From contig MNYN01000051.1 of the NCBI GenBank assembly GCA_001873105.1, positions 17,090 through 81,089 on the forward strand: a DNA stretch of 64,000 nucleotides, read 5' to 3'. Below, in pieces: positions 1-7,650 of this stretch (position 1 is the first letter of the stretch; each line of letters starts with the position of its first letter). The notes under the pieces are model-generated. The model saw only the letters and a program-made list of their open reading frames with translations. It was not told the origin of the DNA and ran no database searches. The translations under genes and the position numbers were made by a program. This DNA is from Flavobacteriaceae bacterium CG2_30_34_30 (GTDB lineage Bacteria; Bacteroidota; Bacteroidia; Flavobacteriales; Flavobacteriaceae).

Positions 1-23
1 TATTGACATATTAAAGATTTTTA

Positions 24-97
24 GGTCCCATAGCTCAGCTGGTTAGAGCACCTGACTCATAATCAGGGGGTCCATGGTTCGAGCCCATGTGGGACCA
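24..97 (+). tRNA. tRNA with CAT anticodon (Met, or Ile2)
   Basis: A complete cloverleaf can be folded. The 7-bp acceptor stem GGTCCCA/TGGGACC is perfect, the D-arm reads TAGCTCAGCTGG, the anticodon stem CCTGA/TCAGG encloses loop CTCATAA with anticodon CAT, and the T-arm contains GGTTCGAGCC. The discriminator base is A97 and CCA is not encoded (the genome reads CAT next). The loop fits elongator tRNA-Met, but tRNA-Ile with a lysidine-modified CAT anticodon has the same loop, so the amino acid is not settled from sequence alone. Confidence 0.93.
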
Positions 98-372
98 CAT
101 TTTATGAAAGATTTTGTTTAACGAGGAACTGCCAGTCGGCTAGCAAGGCTTGTACCGATTATTGCAATTCTTAGTAGATAAATGAAACGGTTTTATTATT
201 AAAAGATTTAACCCCTCAGGCAAACTCTTTTAATAATAGGATTAAGTTGATTTAGGGGAGTCAATAATTTGTAGTTCTTTTAATTGGCATAAAGCAATTA
301 ACCTCACAGTTAATCGTTTAATAATACAGAATTTAAAAAAAAATTATATATTAGCCAAACCCTATATAATGT
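98..372. other. Structured intergenic region after the tRNA, no gene
   Basis: No credible ORF lies here. The stretch contains a perfect 13-bp inverted repeat, TATTATTAAAAGA (194-206) against TCTTTTAATAATA (226-238), with a 19-nt loop holding CCCCTCAGG. An AGGGG further downstream (after 250) could pair with the loop CCCCT. The part at 120-175 is more GC-rich than its surroundings. A transcribed structured RNA, or the scar of an element once inserted at the tRNA 3' end, are both possible; nothing identifies it. Confidence 0.4.
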
Positions 373-570
373 ATGCGACCCCAAATCGTTAAAATATTAG
401 TATCATTTGTGGTTTTTTTTGTTTGTACCGTTACTTGGGGCAAACAAGTACCACCGCCACCGCAGAGAACTCCTCTACCAGGACTCCCTATTGATGGCGG
501 ATTAATCTATTTGGTATTATTAGGTATTGTATTGGGACTGTATTTTTTACTGCGTAAAAAAAGAGTTTAA
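373..570 (+). CDS. PID-CTERM sorting-domain microprotein
   Basis: A 65-residue protein made of an N-terminal signal-type hydrophobic segment (about residues 8-22), a short proline-rich linker (PPPPQRTPLPGLP), the motif PIDGG at about 40-44, one transmembrane helix and a basic C-terminus RKKR. This tripartite motif-helix-basic tail is the PID-CTERM layout known from Bacteroidota, analogous to PEP-CTERM exosortase substrates. The mature part is almost nothing but the linker, so it may be a processed peptide or membrane-anchored signal. No sorting enzyme gene is in the window. The ATG at 373 fits the signal peptide; an ATG at 369 is in another frame. Family call is by motif memory; function is unknown. 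Confidence 0.75.
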   Translation: MRPQIVKILVSFVVFFVCTVTWGKQVPPPPQRTPLPGLPIDGGLIYLVLLGIVLGLYFLLRKKRV

Positions 571-571
571 A

Positions 572-1156
572 TTACTTCATTAAAAAACGTTTCAAGTATT
601 TTCCTACAACATCAAACTCTACATTTACACTATCTCCTACTTTTAATTTGTAAAAATTTGTATGTTTATAGGTAAATGGTATTATTGCAACGGAAAAACG
701 GTCTTGTTTTGAATCAACAACCGTTAAGCTAACCCCATTTACAGTAATGGAACCTTTTTCAATAGTAACATTGCCTTTTTTGGCATCATAAGAAAAGGTA
801 TAATACCAACTTCCGGCTTCTTCTTTTATAGAAGTACAAGTGGCAGTTTGATCTACATGCCCCTGCACCAAATGACCATCTAATCTATCACCAAGTTTCA
901 TTGCGCGTTCTAAATTAATAGCAGAACCAACGTGTACGTTTCCTAAATTTGATTTTTCCAGCGTCTCCTTAATAGCCGTAACGGTGTAAATATTTTCTTG
1001 AATAGCAACAACAGTAAGGCATACACCATTGTGAGAAACGCTTTGGTCGATTTTTAGCTCTTGTGTAAGGTTACTTTTAATAGAAATATTGAGATTTGTT
1101 CCGTTTGTGGAAAGAGAAGCAACTTCACCAATATCTTCAATAATACCTGTAAACAT
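572..1156 (-). CDS. ribE: Riboflavin synthase, alpha chain
   Basis: This enzyme dismutates two 6,7-dimethyl-8-ribityllumazine molecules into riboflavin and the pyrimidine by-product in the cytoplasm. The protein shows the canonical N-terminus MFTGIIEDIG and two tandem lumazine-binding repeats: each has a VSHNGVCLTV or ITVNGVSLTV-type segment, near residues 40-50 and 135-145. At 194 aa it has the normal family length. The ORF track starts at a TTG (1165); the ATG at 1156 gives the standard MFTGIIE start and is preferred. It is transcribed divergently from pdxA across about 110 bp with no room for an FMN riboswitch, so no such regulation is seen. Confidence 0.95.
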   Translation of the reverse strand: MFTGIIEDIGEVASLSTNGTNLNISIKSNLTQELKIDQSVSHNGVCLTVVAIQENIYTVTAIKETLEKSNLGNVHVGSAINLERAMKLGDRLDGHLVQGHVDQTATCTSIKEEAGSWYYTFSYDAKKGNVTIEKGSITVNGVSLTVVDSKQDRFSVAIIPFTYKHTNFYKLKVGDSVNVEFDVVGKYLKRFLMK

Positions 1157-1172
1157 ATTCGGCAAAAAGGAT

Positions 1173-1180
1173 TAAATTTG
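1173..1180 (+). promoter_or_regulatory. Candidate -7 box for pdxA
   Basis: TAAATTTG matches the Bacteroidota -7 consensus TAnnTTTG and lies 86 nt upstream of the pdxA start in the divergent ribE-pdxA spacer. No clear TTG -33 element is visible, so support is moderate. Confidence 0.35.
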
Positions 1181-1265
1181 TATTTTTTATAAGCGTTTGT
1201 AAATTTAATACAATTTAAAAAGTTTACCTAAAGAAAAAGAAAACTTAAAGTAATTATAAAGCACA

Positions 1266-2327
1266 ATGAATAAACATGAAAATATATTTGTAGGAATTTC
1301 AATAGGAGATTTAAATGGCATAGGTAGTGAAGTTGTTTTAAAAACCTTTGAGGACTCCAGAATGCTGGAGTTTTGCACGCCGGTTATTTTTGCTTCGGTA
1401 AAGGCGCTTTCTTTTGTTAAAAAAGCTTTGGAAATGGAAATAAGTTTTCAAGGTATCGACCATATCAATCAAATTATCCCCGGAAAAATAAACGTTTTGA
1501 ATGTTTGGAAAGAATCTGTAGATATAAAATTTGGAGAGGAAGACCCTGTCATAGGAGCTTTTGCAATTAAATCTTTAGAAGCTGCTGTAAAGGCATTAAA
1601 AGAAAAAAAAATAGATGTTTTAGTAACAGCACCTATTAATAAGCATAACATCCAATCAGAAACTTTTAAATTTCCCGGACATACCGATTATTTAGCCCAA
1701 GAACTAGAAGGTGAAAGCCTAATGTTTATGGTTGCCGAAACACTTAAAGTGGGTTTGCTTACAGACCATGTTGCCATAAAAGACATTGCAAAACACATCA
1801 CTAAGCAACGTATAGAAAAAAAAATTGACATTATTTATAACGCTTTAAAACAAGATTTTGGCATTACAGTGCCCAAAATAGCGGTGTTAGGCATCAACCC
1901 GCACTCCGGAGACAATGGCGTAATTGGAGATGAAGATGATAAAGTACTTCGACCCACTTTAGAAAAAATATATAAAGCAGGAAAAATGGTGTACGGACCT
2001 TATGCAGCAGATAGTTTTTTTGGTTCGGGCAATTATAAAAATTTTGATGCCATTGTTGCCGCCTATCACGACCAAGGGTTAATACCCTTTAAAACCCTGT
2101 CTTTTGGTACAGGAGTTAATTACACAGCCGGATTAAATCGAGTACGAACATCGCCAGATCACGGAACCGCGTATGACATTGCCGGAAAAAATTGCGCAGA
2201 TTTTACTTCTTTTAAAGAAGCCGTTTTTACCGCCATTTCTATTTTTAAAAAGCGAAAAGAATATGAACAAATCACGGCAAACGTACTACACGTAACGGTA
2301 AAAAAGTTATCCACAAAAAAGAGTTGA
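1266..2327 (+). CDS. pdxA: 4-hydroxythreonine-4-phosphate dehydrogenase
   Basis: Catalyses the NAD-dependent oxidation of 4-phosphohydroxy-threonine in DXP-dependent pyridoxal phosphate synthesis. The family signature segments are all present in order: GDLNGIGSEV at about residue 13, APINKHNI and FPGHTDYLAQ near 125-145, GINPHSGDNG near 210 and AAYHDQGLIPFK near 265, the last two supplying the metal-binding histidines. The length of 353 aa is normal for Bacteroidota. It is the first gene of a plus-strand cluster with yceD and rpmF, although yceD has its own -7 box in the intervening 80 bp, so the cluster may have two transcription starts. Confidence 0.95.
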   Translation: MNKHENIFVGISIGDLNGIGSEVVLKTFEDSRMLEFCTPVIFASVKALSFVKKALEMEISFQGIDHINQIIPGKINVLNVWKESVDIKFGEEDPVIGAFAIKSLEAAVKALKEKKIDVLVTAPINKHNIQSETFKFPGHTDYLAQELEGESLMFMVAETLKVGLLTDHVAIKDIAKHITKQRIEKKIDIIYNALKQDFGITVPKIAVLGINPHSGDNGVIGDEDDKVLRPTLEKIYKAGKMVYGPYAADSFFGSGNYKNFDAIVAAYHDQGLIPFKTLSFGTGVNYTAGLNRVRTSPDHGTAYDIAGKNCADFTSFKEAVFTAISIFKKRKEYEQITANVLHVTVKKLSTKKS

Positions 2328-2356
2328 TAAATTAGTAATCCATTAAAATAATTTTT

Positions 2357-2364
2357 TATCTTTG
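2357..2364 (+). promoter_or_regulatory. -7 box of the yceD-rpmF promoter
   Basis: TATCTTTG followed by CACC is an exact TAnnTTTG match, 45 nt upstream of the yceD ATG. A TTG at the expected -33 distance is not evident. Confidence 0.5.
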
Positions 2365-2408
2365 CACCCGCCTTTGCCGTAAGGTATGGACGAAAAATTC
2401 GATTGATA

Positions 2409-2948
2409 ATGAAGCAAATGAGAGAGTTTACAATCCCTTTTGCAGGATTGAAACAAGGAGAGCATCATTTTGAGTTCAAAATTGATACTAAGTTCTTTAC
2501 GCATTTTGAATATGAAGAGTTTCACAATGTAGAGGTTCTAGCTAAAGTGCTTCTTCTAAAAAAATCTAATTCTTTAGAGTTTTATTTTGAAATAGATGGA
2601 ATAGTAAATGTAAATTGTGACGTAACAAATGAGCCCTATGATCAAGAACTTCAAGGAATGCATCATTTAGTGGTAAATTTTGGACAGGAATTTAATGAGG
2701 ACGACGATGCTTTAATTATAATTCCTCACAATAGTCACGAAATAAACATTGCACAGTACATTTATGAACTAATTGTTTTATCCTTACCGGCAAAATTAGT
2801 ACATCCCGGAATTGAAGATGGTACGTTAGATTCAGATATATTAAAAAAATTAGAAGAATTGACACCAAAATATTTTGAAGATAAAACTTCAGATGCGAAT
2901 ACAGATTCCCGATGGGAAGAATTAAAAAAACTATTAACGGATAAATAA
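2409..2948 (+). CDS. DUF177 / YceD family protein
   Basis: A 179-residue acidic protein beginning MKQMREFTIPFAGLKQGEHHF, typical of flavobacterial DUF177 proteins. YceD homologues lie immediately upstream of rpmF across most bacteria, and the plant homologue is needed for 23S rRNA accumulation, so a role in large-subunit biogenesis is likely. The usual cysteines are reduced: only one Cys is visible (VNVNCDVT, about residue 75). The ORF track start at 2403 is a TTG; ATG 2409 is chosen, with ATG 2418 as an alternative. Only 9 bp separate its stop from rpmF, implying cotranscription. Confidence 0.88.
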   Translation: MKQMREFTIPFAGLKQGEHHFEFKIDTKFFTHFEYEEFHNVEVLAKVLLLKKSNSLEFYFEIDGIVNVNCDVTNEPYDQELQGMHHLVVNFGQEFNEDDDALIIIPHNSHEINIAQYIYELIVLSLPAKLVHPGIEDGTLDSDILKKLEELTPKYFEDKTSDANTDSRWEELKKLLTDK

Positions 2949-2957
2949 AAGACAACA

Positions 2958-3155
2958 ATGGCACATCCTAAGAGAAAAACCTCAAAGACCAGAAGAGACA
3001 AGAGAAGAACACATTATAAAGCAGTAGCACCTCAAATAGCAACTGACCCTACAACAGGCGAGGCGCATTTATACCACAGAGCACATTGGCATGAAGGCAA
3101 ACTGTATTACAGAGGTCAAATAGTAATTGATGCTCCAGAAGAAGTACAAGCATAA
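2958..3155 (+). CDS. rpmF: 50S ribosomal protein L32
   Basis: The 65-residue protein starts [20 protein letters not shown], the diagnostic basic N-terminus of bacterial L32 that binds 23S rRNA. The zinc-binding cysteine pairs found in many L32 proteins are absent, so this is the cysteine-free (zinc-independent) variant usual in Bacteroidota. It follows yceD by 9 bp and is followed by a strong intrinsic terminator, so yceD-rpmF forms a compact unit separate from fabH. In many phyla plsX lies between rpmF and fabH; it is not here. Confidence 0.97.
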   Translation: MAHPKRKTSKTRRDKRRTHYKAVAPQIATDPTTGEAHLYHRAHWHEGKLYYRGQIVIDAPEEVQA

Positions 3156-3176
3156 GGATTTTCTTATTTGAACCAC

Positions 3177-3207
3177 AAACTCTCACATATTTGCGAGAGT
3201 TTTTTTA
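3177..3207 (+). terminator. Intrinsic terminator after rpmF
   Basis: An 8-bp perfect stem AAACTCTC (3177-3184) with GAGAGTTT (3195-3202), a 10-nt loop, then a T-rich tail. Confidence 0.85.
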
Positions 3208-3327
3208 TTTTTAACTTTTCTATAGTTTAAAAACACCTTATTTTGCATCAGTTTTCGGTTATTTATTCGTATTTTCATCAAATTATACGCGTTTTTAACC
3301 AATTTTAGAGAATTTAATTTTTTATTT

Positions 3328-4323
3328 ATGAGTAAAATCTCAGCAGCAATTACCGCTGTAGGTGCTTATGTGCCAGATTATGTGTTGACCAATAAAATGC
3401 TGGAAAGCATGGTCGATACAAATGATGAATGGATAACCTCTAGAACAGGCATAAAAGAAAGACGTATATTAAAAGACCCTTCTAAAGGAACATCCTATCT
3501 CGCTATTCAAGCCGCAAAAGACCTTCTTCAAAAAACAAATTTAGACCCTAAAGAAATTGATTTGCTTATTATGGCAACGGCCACGCCCGACATGCCTGTT
3601 GCAATAACATCTGCGTATGTTGCTACTGAAATTGGTGCAGTAAATGCTTTTTCTTTTGATTTAGTGGCTGCCTGTTCCAGCTTTCTTTTCGGAATGTCCA
3701 CTGCAGCACGTTATATAGAATCCGGAAAATATAAAAAAGTGCTCTTAATAGGCGCCGATAAAATGTCTTCTATTATTGATTATACTGACAGAACCACCTG
3801 TATTATCTTTGGCGATGGAGGAGGAGCTGTTCTTTTTGAACCCAACCAAGATGGATTTGGGCTACAAGATGAATATTTGCGAACAGACGGCATAGGAAGA
3901 CAATCCTTGAAAATTGAAGCTGGAGGTTCAATACTCCCCGCATCAATTGAGACGGTTTCAAATAAGCAACATTTTGTATATCAGGATGGGCAAACCGTTT
4001 TTAAATTTGCCGTTTCCAATATGGCAGATGTAAGCGAAAAAATAATGCTAAAAAACAACTTAACCAATGACACTGTTCATTGGTTAGTGCCACATCAAGC
4101 CAATAAAAGAATTATAGACGCAACTGCTAAAAGAATGAACCTTTCTGATGCTAAGGTAATGACAAATATTCAGCGATATGGCAATACTACTTCAGCGACA
4201 CTTCCTTTACTTTTAAATGATTATGAAAAACAATTAAAAAAGGGAGATAATCTTATCTTTGCATCTTTTGGGGGGGGATTTACTTGGGGAGCTATTTATT
4301 TAAAATGGGCATATAACATCTAA
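3328..4323 (+). CDS. fabH: 3-oxoacyl-ACP synthase III (KAS III)
   Basis: Condenses acetyl-CoA (or branched starters) with malonyl-ACP to begin each fatty acid. The Cys-His-Asn triad is visible: Cys at about 116 in DLVAACSSFLFG, His in VPHQANKRI near 258 and Asn in RYGNTTSATLPLLL near 288. The N-terminal TNDEWITSRTGIKERR motif and C-terminal FASFGGGFTWG are standard; 331 aa is the family length. An eight-G homopolymer encodes the conserved FGGGF near the 3' end, a potentially slip-prone tract. accB follows after 35 bp, so fabH-accB-accC are probably cotranscribed, linking initiation of fatty acid synthesis to malonyl-CoA supply. Confidence 0.97.
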   Translation: MSKISAAITAVGAYVPDYVLTNKMLESMVDTNDEWITSRTGIKERRILKDPSKGTSYLAIQAAKDLLQKTNLDPKEIDLLIMATATPDMPVAITSAYVATEIGAVNAFSFDLVAACSSFLFGMSTAARYIESGKYKKVLLIGADKMSSIIDYTDRTTCIIFGDGGGAVLFEPNQDGFGLQDEYLRTDGIGRQSLKIEAGGSILPASIETVSNKQHFVYQDGQTVFKFAVSNMADVSEKIMLKNNLTNDTVHWLVPHQANKRIIDATAKRMNLSDAKVMTNIQRYGNTTSATLPLLLNDYEKQLKKGDNLIFASFGGGFTWGAIYLKWAYNI

Positions 4324-4358
4324 TTAAAAATTCAACAACCAAATTTAAATTTGATATT

Positions 4359-4841
4359 ATGGATATTAAAGAAATTCAAAACCTAATTAAGTTCGTTGCA
4401 AAATCGGGTGCAAGCGAAGTTAAACTAGAAATGGGGGATATTAAAATCACCATTAGAACAGGAGGAAGTGAAGAACATCGAGGAGAGATTACCTATATGC
4501 AGCAGCAACCGATGAATACTCCTCAACAAATGGCACCTCAGGCTTCACAAGTAACCCCACAACAAAGAACTGAGGTAAAGGTAGAAAGTGAAGATTCAAA
4601 ATATGTCATTATTAAATCACCCATTATCGGAACTTTTTACAGAAAACCTTCTCCTGACAAACCTTCTTTCGTAGAAGTTGGAAGTATTATTAAACCAGGC
4701 GATCCACTTTGTGTAATTGAAGCAATGAAACTTTTCAATGAAATTGAAAGTGAAATATCCGGAAAAATTGTAAAAGTATTGGTGGACGATTCATCACCTG
4801 TTGAATTTGACCAACCTTTATTTTTAGTTAATCCATCTTAA
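4359..4841 (+). CDS. accB: Biotin carboxyl carrier protein of acetyl-CoA carboxylase
   Basis: Carries the biotin that shuttles carboxyl groups between AccC and the carboxyltransferase. The layout is classic: N-terminal helix region (MDIKEIQNLIKFV), a Gln/Pro-rich flexible linker (about residues 47-75), then a C-terminal biotinyl domain. The biotin-accepting lysine is K124 in VIEAMKLFNEIE. The length of 160 aa is normal. It lies 35 bp after fabH and about 97 bp before accC; that spacer can form two mutually exclusive hairpins (see separate entry). Confidence 0.97.
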   Translation: MDIKEIQNLIKFVAKSGASEVKLEMGDIKITIRTGGSEEHRGEITYMQQQPMNTPQQMAPQASQVTPQQRTEVKVESEDSKYVIIKSPIIGTFYRKPSPDKPSFVEVGSIIKPGDPLCVIEAMKLFNEIESEISGKIVKVLVDDSSPVEFDQPLFLVNPS

Positions 4842-4880
4842 TTCAATTCTATTTATAATCTATTTTTAGCATCCACATTT

Positions 4881-4915
4881 AAGGTGTTGAAAAGCACCTC
4901 CAGTTTTTTTTGGAG
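4881..4915 (+). promoter_or_regulatory. Overlapping hairpins between accB and accC (possible attenuator)
   Basis: AGGTG (4882-4886) can pair with CACCT (4895-4899), which is followed within a few bases by a run of eight T: a weak terminator-like shape. Alternatively CTCCA (4898-4902) pairs with TGGAG (4911-4915), placing the T-run in its loop. The two stems share bases 4898-4899, so only one can form at once. This is what is seen; a regulatory role is inferred. Confidence 0.3.
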
Positions 4916-4938
4916 ACTAATCTTTAACTAACGAAACT

Positions 4939-6294
4939 ATGTTTAAAAAGATTCTAATTGCAAATAGAGGGGAAATTGCTCTTCGAATTATAAGGACTTG
5001 CAAAGAAATGGGCATTAAAACCGTTGCAGTATATTCTACTGCAGATTCAGAAAGCCTTCACGTTAGGTTTGCCGATGAAGCCGTTTGTATTGGACCTCCC
5101 CCAAGTAATTTATCGTATTTAAAAATATCAAACATCATTGCCGCCGCTGAAATTACCAATGCTGATGCTATTCATCCCGGATATGGATTTTTAGCAGAAA
5201 ACTCTAAATTTTCATCTATTTGCAAAGACCATGGGGTAAAATTTATTGGAGCCTCCCCAGAAATGATAGATAAAATGGGAGACAAAGCCTCTGCAAGAGC
5301 AACGATGATGGCAGCAGGAGTGCCTTGTATTCCCGGATCAGATGGGCTTTTAAAAGATTTTGCAGAAGCTGAAAAAGTGGCAAACGGCATGGGATATCCC
5401 GTAATGCTTAAAGCTACCGCCGGAGGAGGGGGAAAAGGAATGCGAGCGGTTCTCAAAAAAGAAAAATTAAAAGAAGCTTGGGATTCTGCCAGACAAGAAG
5501 CCGCTGCCGCATTTGGGAATGATGGCATGTATATGGAAAAACTTATTTTGGAACCAAGACACATTGAAATTCAAATTGTGGGAGATTCCACAGGAAGAGC
5601 CTGTCATTTATCAGAAAGAGATTGTTCTATTCAAAGAAGACATCAAAAACTTACCGAAGAAACCCCGTCCCCATTTATGACGGCAAAACTGAGAAAAGCA
5701 ATGGGAGATGCTGCCGTAAAAGCGGCGGAATCTATCAAATATGAAGGCGCAGGAACCATTGAATTTTTAGTAGATAGTGAAAGAAATTTCTATTTTATGG
5801 AAATGAATACCCGAATACAAGTAGAGCACCCTATAACAGAACAAGTAATTGATTTTGATTTAATTAGAGAACAAATTCTCGTAGCTGCGGGAGTGCCAAT
5901 TTCAGGAAAAAATTATTTGCCTAAATTACATTCCATTGAGTGCCGCATTAATGCAGAAGATCCATATAATGATTTTAGACCTTCACCGGGAAAAATCACC
6001 GTTTTACATGCTCCTGGAGGCCATGGCGTTCGCTTAGATACTCATGTATATGCCGGTTATAGTATTCCTCCTAACTATGACTCCATGATTGCGAAACTAA
6101 TTACAACAGCACAAACTAGAGAGGAAGCCATTAATAAAATGAAAAGGGCATTAGATGAGTTTGTAATAGAAGGGGTAAAAACCACCATTCCTTTTCACCG
6201 ACAATTAATGGATCATCCGGATTATTTAGCAGGAAACTATACCACTAAATTTATGGAAACTTTCAAAATGGAAAAACCTGAAGAAGAAGAATAA
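4939..6294 (+). CDS. accC: Biotin carboxylase subunit of acetyl-CoA carboxylase
   Basis: ATP-grasp enzyme that carboxylates the biotin on AccB. It opens with [20 protein letters not shown], carries the glycine-rich ATP loop [14 protein letters not shown] at about residue 155-170, the lid segment [16 protein letters not shown] near 225, and the active-site segment [17 protein letters not shown] near 285. The length of 451 aa is normal for the stand-alone subunit. An intrinsic terminator follows 7 bp after the stop, ending the fabH-accB-accC unit. Confidence 0.97.
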   Translation: MFKKILIANRGEIALRIIRTCKEMGIKTVAVYSTADSESLHVRFADEAVCIGPPPSNLSYLKISNIIAAAEITNADAIHPGYGFLAENSKFSSICKDHGVKFIGASPEMIDKMGDKASARATMMAAGVPCIPGSDGLLKDFAEAEKVANGMGYPVMLKATAGGGGKGMRAVLKKEKLKEAWDSARQEAAAAFGNDGMYMEKLILEPRHIEIQIVGDSTGRACHLSERDCSIQRRHQKLTEETPSPFMTAKLRKAMGDAAVKAAESIKYEGAGTIEFLVDSERNFYFMEMNTRIQVEHPITEQVIDFDLIREQILVAAGVPISGKNYLPKLHSIECRINAEDPYNDFRPSPGKITVLHAPGGHGVRLDTHVYAGYSIPPNYDSMIAKLITTAQTREEAINKMKRALDEFVIEGVKTTIPFHRQLMDHPDYLAGNYTTKFMETFKMEKPEEEE

Positions 6295-6300
6295 ATCAAA

Positions 6301-6328
6301 AAAAACCCTAATTTTAAGGGTTTTTTTT
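6301..6328 (+). terminator. Intrinsic terminator after accC
   Basis: AAAACCCT (6302-6309) pairs with AGGGTTTT (6317-6324) over a 7-nt loop, followed by a run of T to 6328. It closes the fabH-accB-accC transcript. Confidence 0.85.
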
Positions 6329-6518
6329 GCAATAATAGGTAGCCTTTCCCCAGTAAAATTTGAATGAAAAGAATTAGGAATAGGCAACAATTTAAAAAAA
6401 AAGCCTGTATTTAATTAAATAGATAAAATGAAGCGTAAAACATTTTTTCTTGCCCAAAAAGATAATTTATTAAAAAAAATCCTATCTTGCTACACTAATT
6501 TGCTTAGTACCAATACTT

Positions 6519-7622
6519 ATGAAAAAAACAGCCAGTCCCATACTTGTTTTCATAATCTTTCTTTTTTTCTCTTGTTCTTCCGACAATTATGTGGAGGATC
6601 CTATTGAAGAAATTCCTGAAGTATCCCCCGTAAATTTTGATATAACCGCGGTTCCTTATGCCACCCTTTCAGAATATAACTTTTATCAAGGAGCTATGTC
6701 TAATTTAAATCCTGTTTATGGTGTGGTGCCTTATGATTTAATAACACCTCTTTTTACAGATTATGCACATAAAAAAAGATTTATTTGGATGCCAAATAAT
6801 GTAAAGGCAAATTATGTTTCTGATAGTGAAATTTTTAATTTCCCAATAGGAACTATGATAATTAAGAATTTTTATTATGACAATGTACAACCCAATAATG
6901 AAACAAAAATACTTGAAACAAGAGTTCTTATAAAAAAATCAGACGGATGGGTTTTTGCTGAATATATTTGGAATGAAGACCAAACAGAAGCTGTCCTTGA
7001 CATGACTGGTAGAAACGTTCCAATTGCGTGGACACAAAATGGCGAAACAAAAAGCGTAAATTACAGAATTCCCTCACAGTTTGAATGTTTAACCTGCCAC
7101 AAAAGTGCTGGATTAAAAATTCCTATTGGCCCTAAACCACAAAATATTAATACTAATTTCGACTATACAGAAGGACCTAAAAATCAGCTAACTAAATGGG
7201 AAGAAATGGGCTATTTAGACAGCAACTATCCTTCCTCCATAACCACCACTGTAAAATGGGATGACCCTTCTCAACCTCTCGATTTAAGAATGCGATCTTA
7301 CTTTGACAGTAATTGCGCCCATTGCCATGTAACCAATGGTCATTGCGATTATAGACCTATACGATTGTCTTTTAATGAATCTTCAAACCCAATAAATTTA
7401 GGAATCTGCGTAGAACCTCAAGAGGATATTAGCCTATGGTTAGACGTAAATCCAACGCATATTATAGCACCGGGAGATATTGAAAATTCAGTAATATATC
7501 ACCGAATGAATACCACCGAAGATGCTATAAAAATGCCATTGATGGGACGGTCATTAGTTCACGAAGAAGCTATTAATTTAGTAGTAGAGTGGATTAACTC
7601 TCTGCCAAATACCTGTCAATAA
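6519..7622 (+). CDS. SO2930-type diheme c-type cytochrome lipoprotein
   Basis: A 367-aa lipoprotein: the N-terminal signal ends in a lipobox-like FFSCSS (Cys about 20). Two heme-c motifs are visible, CLTCH near residue 192 and CAHCH near residue 266; a His-Cys segment, GHCDYRP, follows the second motif closely. This layout resembles the SO2930/HNE_0200 family of diheme proteins, often found beside beta-propeller or beta-helix secreted proteins. It is expected in the periplasm or at the outer membrane, in electron transfer or a redox-coupled oxidase-like role; the substrate is unknown. The next gene, 28 bp downstream, encodes an FG-GAP T9SS protein and is probably cotranscribed. Confidence 0.75.
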   Translation: MKKTASPILVFIIFLFFSCSSDNYVEDPIEEIPEVSPVNFDITAVPYATLSEYNFYQGAMSNLNPVYGVVPYDLITPLFTDYAHKKRFIWMPNNVKANYVSDSEIFNFPIGTMIIKNFYYDNVQPNNETKILETRVLIKKSDGWVFAEYIWNEDQTEAVLDMTGRNVPIAWTQNGETKSVNYRIPSQFECLTCHKSAGLKIPIGPKPQNINTNFDYTEGPKNQLTKWEEMGYLDSNYPSSITTTVKWDDPSQPLDLRMRSYFDSNCAHCHVTNGHCDYRPIRLSFNESSNPINLGICVEPQEDISLWLDVNPTHIIAPGDIENSVIYHRMNTTEDAIKMPLMGRSLVHEEAINLVVEWINSLPNTCQ

Positions 7623-7650
7623 AACTTTAATTTAAAACCAAAATCAACCT

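Noticed and set aside
5172-5564. 130-aa minus-strand ORF inside accC
   Set aside because: Shadow of accC on the opposite strand, no family features; the same holds for the other antisense track ORFs inside real genes.
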